DNA of 64,000 nt, from assembly GCF_030123505.1 (NCBI RefSeq), contig NZ_CP126115.1, positions 2,990,001-3,054,000 of the forward strand, written 5' to 3'. Numbering within the stretch: position 1 is the first letter of the stretch; each line of letters opens with the position of its first letter. The notes beneath the pieces are model-generated. The model had not been told where the DNA came from, did no database searches, and saw nothing but the letters and a program-made list of their open reading frames with translations. The DNA is from Neobacillus sp. YX16. GTDB taxonomy: Bacteria > Bacillota > Bacilli > Bacillales > Cytobacillaceae. The translations under genes and the position numbers were made by a program. Below, piece after piece: positions 24,214 to 31,074 of the stretch.

Positions 24214-24741
24214 ATGAAGATTATGAGTGAACGCTATGTCCCTTTGGTCGTATCAGTCGGTCAGGTTGTCATTTTTCCGTATTATATCCTTTGGTTAAAA
24301 GAAGCCTCACTGACATTTACCTTATTTACCTGGCTTTTTGTTGCTTTTTCTTTTAGTGCTGCCCTGGGATATCGCCTTTTCCAAGCTGAAAAAAAACTTG
24401 CCAATTCGTATATCCCTTTTCTCTACATGGGAATTGGGAGTGTTTATATATTAGTTGGCAATATAAGTAGTTCGTTTGAAGTGCTTCCTTTTCTCGCTCT
24501 CATATTTCAGGTTATTTTGGGTTTCTTACAAGGTTACCATCATGCCTGGCATATCGAGCAGAATACCTTTCGTTTACACGCCATCAATCACTATCTCCTG
24601 GTTGGGGTGATTATGGTTGGGCTTTCCTTTGTAAAAATAATCTCTCCAGCCATTTTCATTACTGTCTTTGGTGCTATTTTATTCATTTGCGGGCTAGTAT
24701 TTATATTTTTGAAAAATATGGACAGCGCTGTTTCAAATTGA
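24214..24741 (+). CDS. Polytopic membrane protein, partner of the FAD oxidoreductase
   Basis: 175 residues from ATG 24214, seven bases behind GAAGGAG; an in-frame ATG at 24199 overlaps the previous stop and is less likely. Five or six hydrophobic helices (YVPLVVSVGQVVIFPYYILWL, LTFTLFTWLFVAFSFSAALGY, IPFLYMGIGSVYILVGNI, LPFLALIFQVILGFLQGY, HYLLVGVIMVGLSFVKII, IFITVFGAILFICGLVFIFL) with short loops. No family recognised. Close coupling to the anchored oxidoreductase suggests it may hold or accept electrons or substrate for it, which is inference. Confidence 0.7.
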   Translation: MKIMSERYVPLVVSVGQVVIFPYYILWLKEASLTFTLFTWLFVAFSFSAALGYRLFQAEKKLANSYIPFLYMGIGSVYILVGNISSSFEVLPFLALIFQVILGFLQGYHHAWHIEQNTFRLHAINHYLLVGVIMVGLSFVKIISPAIFITVFGAILFICGLVFIFLKNMDSAVSN

Positions 24742-25093
24742 GGGACAATGAAGATCGTAAAGAAAATATCCATTTCGTGCATTAATTGAATCGTTAGAAG
24801 CATTACAAATTGCTGTTAAGAGTAATTACGAGAAAGCTTTACTATGTTCGATAAATGGAGTTTCACTCGTTACGTGTAGATTTACCATGGTAGATGATGC
24901 TTTATATTTTTTGGGGTATCTGTGACACCATAGCAAGAGGTAAAATTGGAAAATGGAAAAATAGAGTGATGAATTGTAGTTTCTTATTAACGCTCTTTTT
25001 TGTTGATCAATGGTCAGGTCACTTCAATTTGAAATTTCAAATAATACAGTTTTAAAGGAATGGATATGTAAAATTTAGTAAAGGGATGGTTGT
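24742..25093. other. Intergenic, no supported gene
   Basis: Frames are short and interrupted. TTCTTATTAACGCTCTTTTTTGTTGATC (from about 24983) resembles the terminator part of the dispersed repeat. Confidence 0.35.
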
Positions 25094-25282
25094 ATGAAAA
25101 ATGAAAATAAACCATTTAATGATGTAATAGACCACTTTAACAAGGTAGAAGGAAATGCTGCCAATCTTGCCAAAGAGGACTTAAAAAAGTTACCAAAACC
25201 ATTAAGGTATTTTGGATATTTTATGGCAGCATTCTTTTCAATTTCCATTCTATTAATGATTATTTTAAATTTATTTAATTAA
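25094..25282 (+). CDS. Small single-helix membrane protein
   Basis: 62 residues, ATG behind AAAGGGATGG. Charged N-terminal half (NKPFNDVIDHFNKVEGNAANLAKEDLKK) followed by LPKPLRYFGYFMAAFFSISILLMIILNLF, one C-terminal transmembrane helix, so a tail-anchored layout with the N-terminus inside. No family recognised. Followed by repeat copy 15. Confidence 0.6.
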   Translation: MKNENKPFNDVIDHFNKVEGNAANLAKEDLKKLPKPLRYFGYFMAAFFSISILLMIILNLFN

Positions 25283-25302
25283 CTGATACTGATTTTTATA
25301 GT

Positions 25303-25410
25303 CCAGCTGCCATTCTAGGCGGCTTTTTCTTATTAAGCTATCAAGAGTTTAAGATGGGATTGCTGCGGGGACTTTGCTAATTGTACTCTAACGGTCGGAT
25401 TGTTTAAGAG
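25303..25410 (+). repeat. Dispersed repeat, copy 15 (duplicated stems)
   Basis: CAGCTGCCATTCTAGGCGGC with T-run and TTATTAAGCTATC, then a second unit AGTTTAAGATGGGATTGCTGCGGGGAC with TTGTACTCTAACGGTCGGATTGTTTAAG. Confidence 0.55.
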
Positions 25411-25440
25411 AAAGGGACTCGGTAAGTGGGGGAGAAAATT

Positions 25441-25779
25441 TTGAAGAAGGAAATTATTCTTGTAGGAACTTTTCATTTTGAACGAGATGAAGATTTAATA
25501 AAAAGGAAAGAAGAAGAAGTCAAAGAGCTGGTTGACTATTTGGCTGGTTTTAAGCCAACAAAAATAGCATTAGAATGGGAAAAGACAGAGGAATATGCAC
25601 TAAATGAAAAATATAAGAATTCAAATAGTATTTACTCGATAGATGAAATTCAGCAAGTTGGTTTTAGGTTAGCACAAAAATTACAGCACCAAAAAGTTCA
25701 CGCTGTCAATTGGACTGGTCATCTAACTCATGAGGATATGATTCATCTTAATAATGAAATCCAACATTCTATTAAATAA
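25441..25779 (+). CDS. DUF5694-like protein, probably C-terminally truncated
   Basis: 112 residues from TTG 25441 behind GGGGGAGAAAATT; an in-frame GTG at 25426 is possible. Starts KKEIILVGTFHFERDEDL, the GTFHF signature of DUF5694 (a TraB/ChaN-like fold family of about 250 residues), then KPTKIALEWEK and a helical region ending NWTGHLTHEDMIHLNNE. The usual second half is missing and the stop is followed by repeat-like GGGGATTTCCGCCC, so I read it as a truncated gene of doubtful function. Confidence 0.6.
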   Translation: MKKEIILVGTFHFERDEDLIKRKEEEVKELVDYLAGFKPTKIALEWEKTEEYALNEKYKNSNSIYSIDEIQQVGFRLAQKLQHQKVHAVNWTGHLTHEDMIHLNNEIQHSIK

Positions 25780-25910
25780 AGAGGGGATTTCCGCCCTATT
25801 TGATTGAATTTCTTATTGACTAATCGGAGCAAATTAGTGGAAGAAGGTATTTGTTTTTTAATATCAGAATATATATATCACTCTAAAACTAATTTTAAGG
25901 TGGAAGTAAA

Positions 25911-26135
25911 ATGGATAAAAGGGTTCTATTCGACTTTGAAATCGAGTTTACGAACGGTGGTGGAATACAAGGACAGGAATTCCGTCTTGATATTAATGGA
26001 GATGACATTTCTGACGAAGAGTTGGCTAGGTATATCGTAGAAGATATGAGATTGCTAATGGTAGGGAATGTAAGGATTCTTAACAAGAAAATCATAAATG
26101 AAAAACATAAACGAAGATTCGCGGACGAGGAATAA
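25911..26135 (+). CDS. Small conserved acidic protein of unknown function
   Basis: 74 residues, ATG behind TTAAGGTGGAAGT. Sequence features: FDFEIEFTNGGGIQGQEFRLDI, DGDDISDEELARYIVEDMRLLMVG, KVRILNKKII-like ending with a basic tail NEKHKRRF. I recall similar small proteins in Firmicutes without a known function; the acidic centre and basic tail suggest a compact alpha/beta fold. It stands alone between relics. Confidence 0.65.
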   Translation: MDKRVLFDFEIEFTNGGGIQGQEFRLDINGDDISDEELARYIVEDMRLLMVGNVRILNKKIINEKHKRRFADEE

Positions 26136-26149
26136 TAAAAGTTTATTTT

Positions 26150-26215
26150 CGGTACTTCAAGTTTAAGCTTCCAAATAAGGTGGCTTTTCTTTTTTTACTA
26201 ACGAGGAAGTTCAAG
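26150..26215 (+). repeat. Dispersed repeat, copy 16 (last, degraded)
   Basis: ACTTCAAGTTTAAGCTTCC, GGTGGC with T-runs, TACTAACGAGGAAGTTCAAG. No further copies of this family were seen beyond this point. Confidence 0.5.
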
Positions 26216-26563
26216 AAAATCATACTATGAGAGTAAGTATGATTTTTTCTCGTATCAGTGAATTCTTTTTTTTAGAAGAAAAGCGAGCAAATGTGTCTAA
26301 TAATGACAATAGTATTCTATAAAGGAAAAAAAGAATTAGACAAACAATAGAAAATATGTGGCTGGTAGTATGTTTTTCACTACGGGTGAGTGTAGTGAAA
26401 AAAGGACTAAAAAGCAAGATAAGAGAACATTGTTAAATAACACAATCTCGGTTCTCTTATCACTAATTGTTCTCTACCTCTACAAGTCTTTTAAGAGTAG
26501 AAAGAAGCTTTTCCTCCCAATATTGTTCAAAGAAGGACAGCCACTTTTGTTGATTGGTTGATC
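26216..26563. other. AT-rich region, no supported gene
   Basis: Contains an inverted repeat AAGAGAAC (about 26421) and GTTCTCTT (about 26451). The frame at 26358-26561 lacks a ribosome site and a recognisable fold. Confidence 0.35.
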
Positions 26564-26803
26564 TTATTTAATTCCGAATTCTCCAGAAAATTGCTTCACA
26601 ACTGCATGTATTTCCCCTAATTTATCTGGTTTTAAAAGACTAATCATCTTAGGGATAAATTCTTGAATATCTTCTTGTGAAAAAGTACCTTCAGCTTGTT
26701 TCCTGAAGTTTTCTAATAGTATTTCTTTTGCTTCATCCTCTTTGCCCTCTTGAACTCTTTGTAAAATAAAATTTAAAAACATTTCTTGTCCTTGTTTGTC
26801 CAT
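26564..26803 (-). CDS. Small helical protein of unknown function
   Basis: 79 residues, ATG behind TTAGGAGGCAATTGG. Entirely helical and charged: MFLNFILQRVQEGKEDEAKEILLENFRKQAEG, then IQEFIPKMISLLKPDKLGEIHAVVKQF. The pattern resembles small Bacillus regulatory or adaptor proteins, but I do not recognise a family. The strong ribosome site supports expression. Confidence 0.6.
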   Translation of the reverse strand: MDKQGQEMFLNFILQRVQEGKEDEAKEILLENFRKQAEGTFSQEDIQEFIPKMISLLKPDKLGEIHAVVKQFSGEFGIK

Positions 26804-26866
26804 TCCAATTGCCTCCTAAAGAAATTTAATTTGTAACATTTTGTGGTTTCAACACCGCCTACAAAG

Positions 26867-27196
26867 TCAAGAGTGTTGTTTCGGCAGCATTGCTTTCATC
26901 GGATAAAATTCAGTTGGCATTATACCAGCAATAACAGCTGGGTCTGCTCCTATAAGTTTCGGGACTTCAGCTTCATCTTCAACTTCAATTATGGCAAGTC
27001 CGTGCGGAGCTGAGGGATTTAGAACTGGGCCGTAGACCAGAGCAATCCCTTGGTTTTGCTTGTCCGTCCAATAGGCAATATGTTTTAACATAATGTCCCG
27101 TTCTTCTGATGTCATATCCTGATGAAAAGTTGTTCTTGGCGGAGTAGACTTTAGCATAAAGTGCATTTTAGCTTTACTAACGGTATTGTCCGACAT
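26867..27196 (-). CDS. YciI-like (YCII-related) protein
   Basis: 109 residues from ATG 27196 behind ATGGAGGTATTTTAG; the longer frame to 27283 has no ribosome site. Contains KMHFMLKSTPPRTTFHQDMTSEERDIMLKH, the YCII-like ferredoxin fold with the conserved His/Asp positions, YGPVLNPSAPHGLAIIEVE and FYPMKAM near the end. Family members are small dimeric proteins with proposed dehydrochlorinase or catalytic acid-base roles; function unverified. The 27197-27507 gap upstream is AT-rich and empty. Confidence 0.75.
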   Translation of the reverse strand: MSDNTVSKAKMHFMLKSTPPRTTFHQDMTSEERDIMLKHIAYWTDKQNQGIALVYGPVLNPSAPHGLAIIEVEDEAEVPKLIGADPAVIAGIMPTEFYPMKAMLPKQHS

Positions 27197-27507
27197 CCTA
27201 AAATACCTCCATAAATATGAATTTCCCTTCATTATTATTCCATAGAGCCCTTTGGAAAACAATGCACCTGTTAAAAATTTCACTTCAACTAATTGGTGCT
27301 TTACTGAAATAAATTGAAGTTATAGTTCTTAAACAAATTTGTTTCATTTTTAATAATATCAGTCTTCCGCAATCGGGCAATTTAATCGAATTAGGATTAT
27401 TTAGAATAGGAACAGTTATCCATCAAGTGGGGGAGTCCAGTTTACGCAGCCACAATACTAATGTATCATGAAAGAGATTATCCAAATTGTTCCAAAGGAG
27501 TTGTTGA

Positions 27508-27942
27508 ATGATGTCAATTAGTTTGAACCCGTATTTGTTTTTTGACGGTAACACGAGAGAAGCGGTCCATTTTTACGAGAAAGTGCTTGGCGGGAAAGTG
27601 ATGGGCATCATGACGTACGGAGATATGCCAGATGACCCGAATCATCCGTTGACTGATGACATGAAGAATCGCGTTATGCATGCACACTTGAAAGTCGGCG
27701 TTGCGGATCTCATGTTCTCTGATACGTTTGCAGGCATGCCTTATCAGCCAGGCAATACGATTCAGATTGCCATCCATCCCAAAGAAGAGGCAAGAGCGAG
27801 AGAAATCTTCGCCTCTTTGGAAGATGGCGGACAAGTCGTCATACCCCTTCATAAGACGGATTGGAGCCCCTTGTACGGGATGGTAAAGGACAAATTCGGG
27901 GTTAATTTCAATGTAAATGTCCCAGGAGAGCAGCCGCAATAG
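27508..27942 (+). CDS. PhnB/YjdN-like VOC protein
   Basis: 144 residues, ATG (27508 or 27511) behind AAAGGAGTTGTTG. Typical PhnB-like features: LNPYLFFDGNTREAVHFYEKVLGGKV, MTYGDMPDDP, VMHAHLKVGVADLMFSDTF, and WSPLYGMVKDKFGVNFNVNV at the end. A small cytosolic VOC-fold dimer of unknown substrate. GC-richer than its surroundings, ended by a very strong bidirectional terminator. Confidence 0.88.
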   Translation: MMSISLNPYLFFDGNTREAVHFYEKVLGGKVMGIMTYGDMPDDPNHPLTDDMKNRVMHAHLKVGVADLMFSDTFAGMPYQPGNTIQIAIHPKEEARAREIFASLEDGGQVVIPLHKTDWSPLYGMVKDKFGVNFNVNVPGEQPQ

Positions 27943-27974
27943 TAACAAACAGACTTCCGCTTCACCAACAAACA

Positions 27975-28008
27975 AAGCCTCCTGTCCGCGAATGGACAGG
28001 AGGCTTAA
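27975..28008. terminator. Strong bidirectional terminator
   Basis: AAGCCTCCTGTCC (27975-27987) pairs perfectly with GGACAGGAGGCTT (27994-28006); six-base loop. It separates the converging VOC and permease genes. Confidence 0.9.
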
Positions 28009-28026
28009 TAAGTGGGATAAAAATAA

Positions 28027-29430
28027 TTAGGCAATATACTCTTCTTTTGCAATATTATTGTCTTCTTTTTTAATATAATATCTTCCTTTTGTAGAAATCG
28101 CAAAAATAATCGTTAAAATTGATGCAAGGATAGCTGCAAAAAATGCTGCAGTACTTTGTAAGAATGTTCCCATATATCCTAGAGCGGCAACCGTGCCAAG
28201 ACAACTTGCGATTAGTAGTGAGCCAACACCTACAGGATTCCATTTAAACAAATTCTGTTGTCTGGATTCATAATATCCAGGACCAATCTTTAAGATTTTC
28301 TTAACAAAAACAGCATCTGTACCAAGAATAGCTGCCCAGGATAATAGGAAAACTCCTTGGAAAGTCAAAACGGTTTCAAGGTGATTCACAATGTCCCCAA
28401 GCATTAAGACAATGGCCGATACCCCCGTAACAACTACCCAAAAGCGTCTACCTGGTTTAAATTTAAAAACATTTTCGAAAAAATTGGATAGTGACAGTGA
28501 ACCACTATAGATATTTGTCACATTTATTCTTATTTGAGTGATCATGGTAAATAAAGCTCCCCATCCACCAAGGAGTAGAACGATATAGATTCCAGGATTT
28601 GGTTCCCCGAGACGAACACCGAACCAAATTCCAAGACCCCCCATAACGCCAAAACAAAAGATCTGCGGAATAAATCCGATTGCAAATATTCCAATTTTCA
28701 TATCCTTCGGTTTCAGGAAACGAGCATAATCAGAAGCGAGTAGTGGTGTTAATCCCATAATTCCGTGCTGCATGCCAATACAAAGTAAAAGGGCAGTTCC
28801 TCCAACCTGAACATTTTCTGGCAAATACGACCAAAAGCTTCCATCATAAACGGACGGTGTGGTTGCAGCCACAACAATGGCTGCGATTAGAAAAATGCCA
28901 AAGAGAGGCAAGGACCATTTTTGTAATTTATCCAATTGCTTGATTCCAAACCAATTTAATGGAATGACGATGATACCAAAGAAAAGAATTAAACCCCATT
29001 TTGGAATAAGAGGAAAGAATTCGTGTACAGCCGCAACTAGGATTAAGCCTTCAAGCGCACAGTACATAATAAAATTAGTGGCATAAATAACGGAGGTCAA
29101 GGAGGCGCCAATATAGCCAAATCCGCCACCTCTTGATAATAAATTAACGTTCATTCCTGATTTTGCAGATAAATAGGCAATGAAGGTTCCAAGAATACCG
29201 GCAACAATAATCGCATATACAGCGGAAATAATCGCATTGATTGCACCAAATTGTAGGGCCATAACACTTCCCATCTGAAAATAGAAGATGGCCGTAGCAA
29301 TTCCAAATGTGATATTTGTTATGCTTAACCAACCCATGTTTCTTTTGTTAAGAGGTACTCTATCCAATGAGTAATCATCACTCAACTCTTTGTTGCGATT
29401 CTGTACGGTAGAAGTGTCAGATCTCAACAT
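28027..29430 (-). CDS. NCS1 family cytosine/purine permease
   Basis: 467 residues from ATG 29430, seven bases behind AAAGGAG; an in-frame TTG six bases upstream is less likely. About twelve helices. NCS1 features: YSLDRVPLNKRNMGWLSI (N-terminal substrate gate), ITFGIATAIFYFQMGSV (helix 1), GGGFGYIGAS, LALLLCIGMQHG-like GTALLLCIGMQHGIMGL, and RINVTNIYSGSLSLSN in the helix 8 region. It imports a nucleobase or related compound with a cation; specificity is not decided. No purine-riboswitch motif was seen in its 450-base upstream region. Monocistronic. Confidence 0.88.
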   Translation of the reverse strand: MLRSDTSTVQNRNKELSDDYSLDRVPLNKRNMGWLSITNITFGIATAIFYFQMGSVMALQFGAINAIISAVYAIIVAGILGTFIAYLSAKSGMNVNLLSRGGGFGYIGASLTSVIYATNFIMYCALEGLILVAAVHEFFPLIPKWGLILFFGIIVIPLNWFGIKQLDKLQKWSLPLFGIFLIAAIVVAATTPSVYDGSFWSYLPENVQVGGTALLLCIGMQHGIMGLTPLLASDYARFLKPKDMKIGIFAIGFIPQIFCFGVMGGLGIWFGVRLGEPNPGIYIVLLLGGWGALFTMITQIRINVTNIYSGSLSLSNFFENVFKFKPGRRFWVVVTGVSAIVLMLGDIVNHLETVLTFQGVFLLSWAAILGTDAVFVKKILKIGPGYYESRQQNLFKWNPVGVGSLLIASCLGTVAALGYMGTFLQSTAAFFAAILASILTIIFAISTKGRYYIKKEDNNIAKEEYIA

Positions 29431-29882
29431 TATCAACTCCTTTTGTGATAGATTTCACAAGGATGCTCCTTGCAATAAACAAATTCATAAATAGTGAACT
29501 AATGTACTAATCATAACAATAATCACAGTCTGTACTCAAACATGATTATTCGACATAATCTGTGATATAACACCTTTAGCGTAACTTTATCACTCAAATA
29601 CTGCCTCTATCTTAGGAATCGTGCCGAATACTCCGAATAATACAGGAGTAATTGTGTAAAATATACGTTTTTATACGATGCGATGGAGTTTTTTCCCTTA
29701 GAATAATAATAGTCTGCAGGGCTCAGTTAATCTAAGAGAGAATACCATTGTACCAGCAGTTGGGAAAAAATAGCAGTGATAGAAATGTCGAGAATTGTTG
29801 TTATATGTCAATTGACCTCCTATAATATAAATTTTAGAGATTCATAGATGCATATGAAATTTATCATAAGGCGAGGTCAGGT
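29431..29882. other. Divergent control region
   Basis: No gene. Holds the promoter listed at 29798-29826 for the rightward genes. A TTCGGAGTATTCGG direct repeat (minus strand, near 29620-29640) and other AT-rich sequence face the permease; no operator could be defined. Confidence 0.4.
29798..29826 (+). promoter_or_regulatory. Sigma-A promoter of the synthase/GGDEF-EAL pair
   Basis: TTGTTA (29798-29803), 17-bp spacer, TATAAT (29821-29826), about 55 bases before the ATG at 29883, which has a GCGAGGTCAGG ribosome site. Confidence 0.7.
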
Positions 29883-31064
29883 ATGGATAAAATTGTCATT
29901 ACAGGTTACGGAGTTAAGGCTCCGGGTGTCAGTAATATAGATCAATTTAAAGACGTTCTAGAACAGGGTATCTGTACACAGGAAATACTCCATGGCCGTG
30001 GCCACAATGGCTCTAATATCGTATGTGGAGTAGTGCATGAAGATTTGAATATGATCTCTGGTGAAAATTATAAAAGGTACCCACGTGGAGCTCAGTTGGG
30101 CATTGCAGCAGCTGAGGAGGCTTATAAGATGGCCAACTTACCTAATGATGATTTTGCACGTGTTGCCGTCATCATGGGTACATCCGGTGGAGGAATTTTA
30201 GAAGTGGAAAAGTTCTCTAACCATGGCAATAACCTTAAAAAAGTACCTATTCAATATGTTCCAATAGGAGATCCACATACATTATCTTCTGGAATTACGA
30301 AGCATCTTGGAATAAATGGACAGGCTTATACCCTATCTACTGGTTGTACGGCAAGCTTAGATGCAATGATTATGGGCAAATTATTCTTAGAAGCTGGATA
30401 TGCTGATATATGTATCGTTGGCGGCTCAGATGCTCTTTTAGGGGATTGGATTACCTATGGATTTTTAAAAACGGGTGCGATAACTGAAAATACGGAGATA
30501 GAAGAAACCGGGGTACCCTTTTCCACCTCTCATAAGGGTTTTGTTAAATCAGAGGGTTCTGCCGTCGTGATTATGGAAAGAAAGAAAGACGCAGATTCAA
30601 GAGGCGCTAAGATATGGGGGCAAGTTAGCGGCGGAGCTTCTAACAATGAAGCACGTTCAATATTAATGTCCGATACAACAGGAACGTTAATGACAGCTGC
30701 CTTAAAAAGAGCAATTGGCGATAGAATTCCCACCTATGTAAACAGTCAAGCGCTGGGATTAAAACAGAATGATATGATTGAGTACATTTCTCATTCGAAT
30801 CTATTTGGACCATCCGTTCCTATTACTTCTATTAAGGGAATGACCGGCCATACCTTTGGTTCAATGGGAGCTATCCAAGTGGTTTCTTCGTTATTAAGTA
30901 TGGAATATGGATTTATTCCACCAACCATTAAGACAAGTGGAGACGGTTTTAAAGACTTACCAATCGTCACTAAGACAAAGTATCAAACTGTCGACAGTGT
31001 TGCCATAACGAACCATGGGGTTAGCGGAAATAATACTTGTTTATTAATAACTAAAGAAAATTGA
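29883..31064 (+). CDS. Beta-ketoacyl synthase-like protein with an altered triad
   Basis: 393 residues, thiolase fold. The nucleophile is present in LSTGCTASLD (Cys155), and the second active-site His is kept in KGMTGHTFGSMGA (His323). The first His, normally in a NAHGTST motif, is replaced: the aligned sequence is YVNSQALGLKQND, giving Gln289. So it is a Cys-Gln-His protein, unlike FabF (Cys-His-His) and unlike chain-length factors (no Cys). It may do acyl transfer or hydrolysis rather than decarboxylative condensation. No acyl carrier protein or ketoreductase is adjacent. Ten bases before the next ATG, so co-transcribed with a GGDEF-EAL protein. Confidence 0.8.
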   Translation: MDKIVITGYGVKAPGVSNIDQFKDVLEQGICTQEILHGRGHNGSNIVCGVVHEDLNMISGENYKRYPRGAQLGIAAAEEAYKMANLPNDDFARVAVIMGTSGGGILEVEKFSNHGNNLKKVPIQYVPIGDPHTLSSGITKHLGINGQAYTLSTGCTASLDAMIMGKLFLEAGYADICIVGGSDALLGDWITYGFLKTGAITENTEIEETGVPFSTSHKGFVKSEGSAVVIMERKKDADSRGAKIWGQVSGGASNNEARSILMSDTTGTLMTAALKRAIGDRIPTYVNSQALGLKQNDMIEYISHSNLFGPSVPITSIKGMTGHTFGSMGAIQVVSSLLSMEYGFIPPTIKTSGDGFKDLPIVTKTKYQTVDSVAITNHGVSGNNTCLLITKEN

Positions 31065-31074
31065 GGTAGAGGCA

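Noticed and set aside
521..26215. Regular repeats suggesting a CRISPR array
   Set aside because: The repeat copies are kilobases apart, imperfect and contain terminator stems; there are no short spacers and no cas genes.
29431..29880. Possible purine riboswitch before the NCS1 permease
   Set aside because: The conserved loop and junction sequences of the purine aptamer are not present; only AT-rich leader and a short direct repeat were found.
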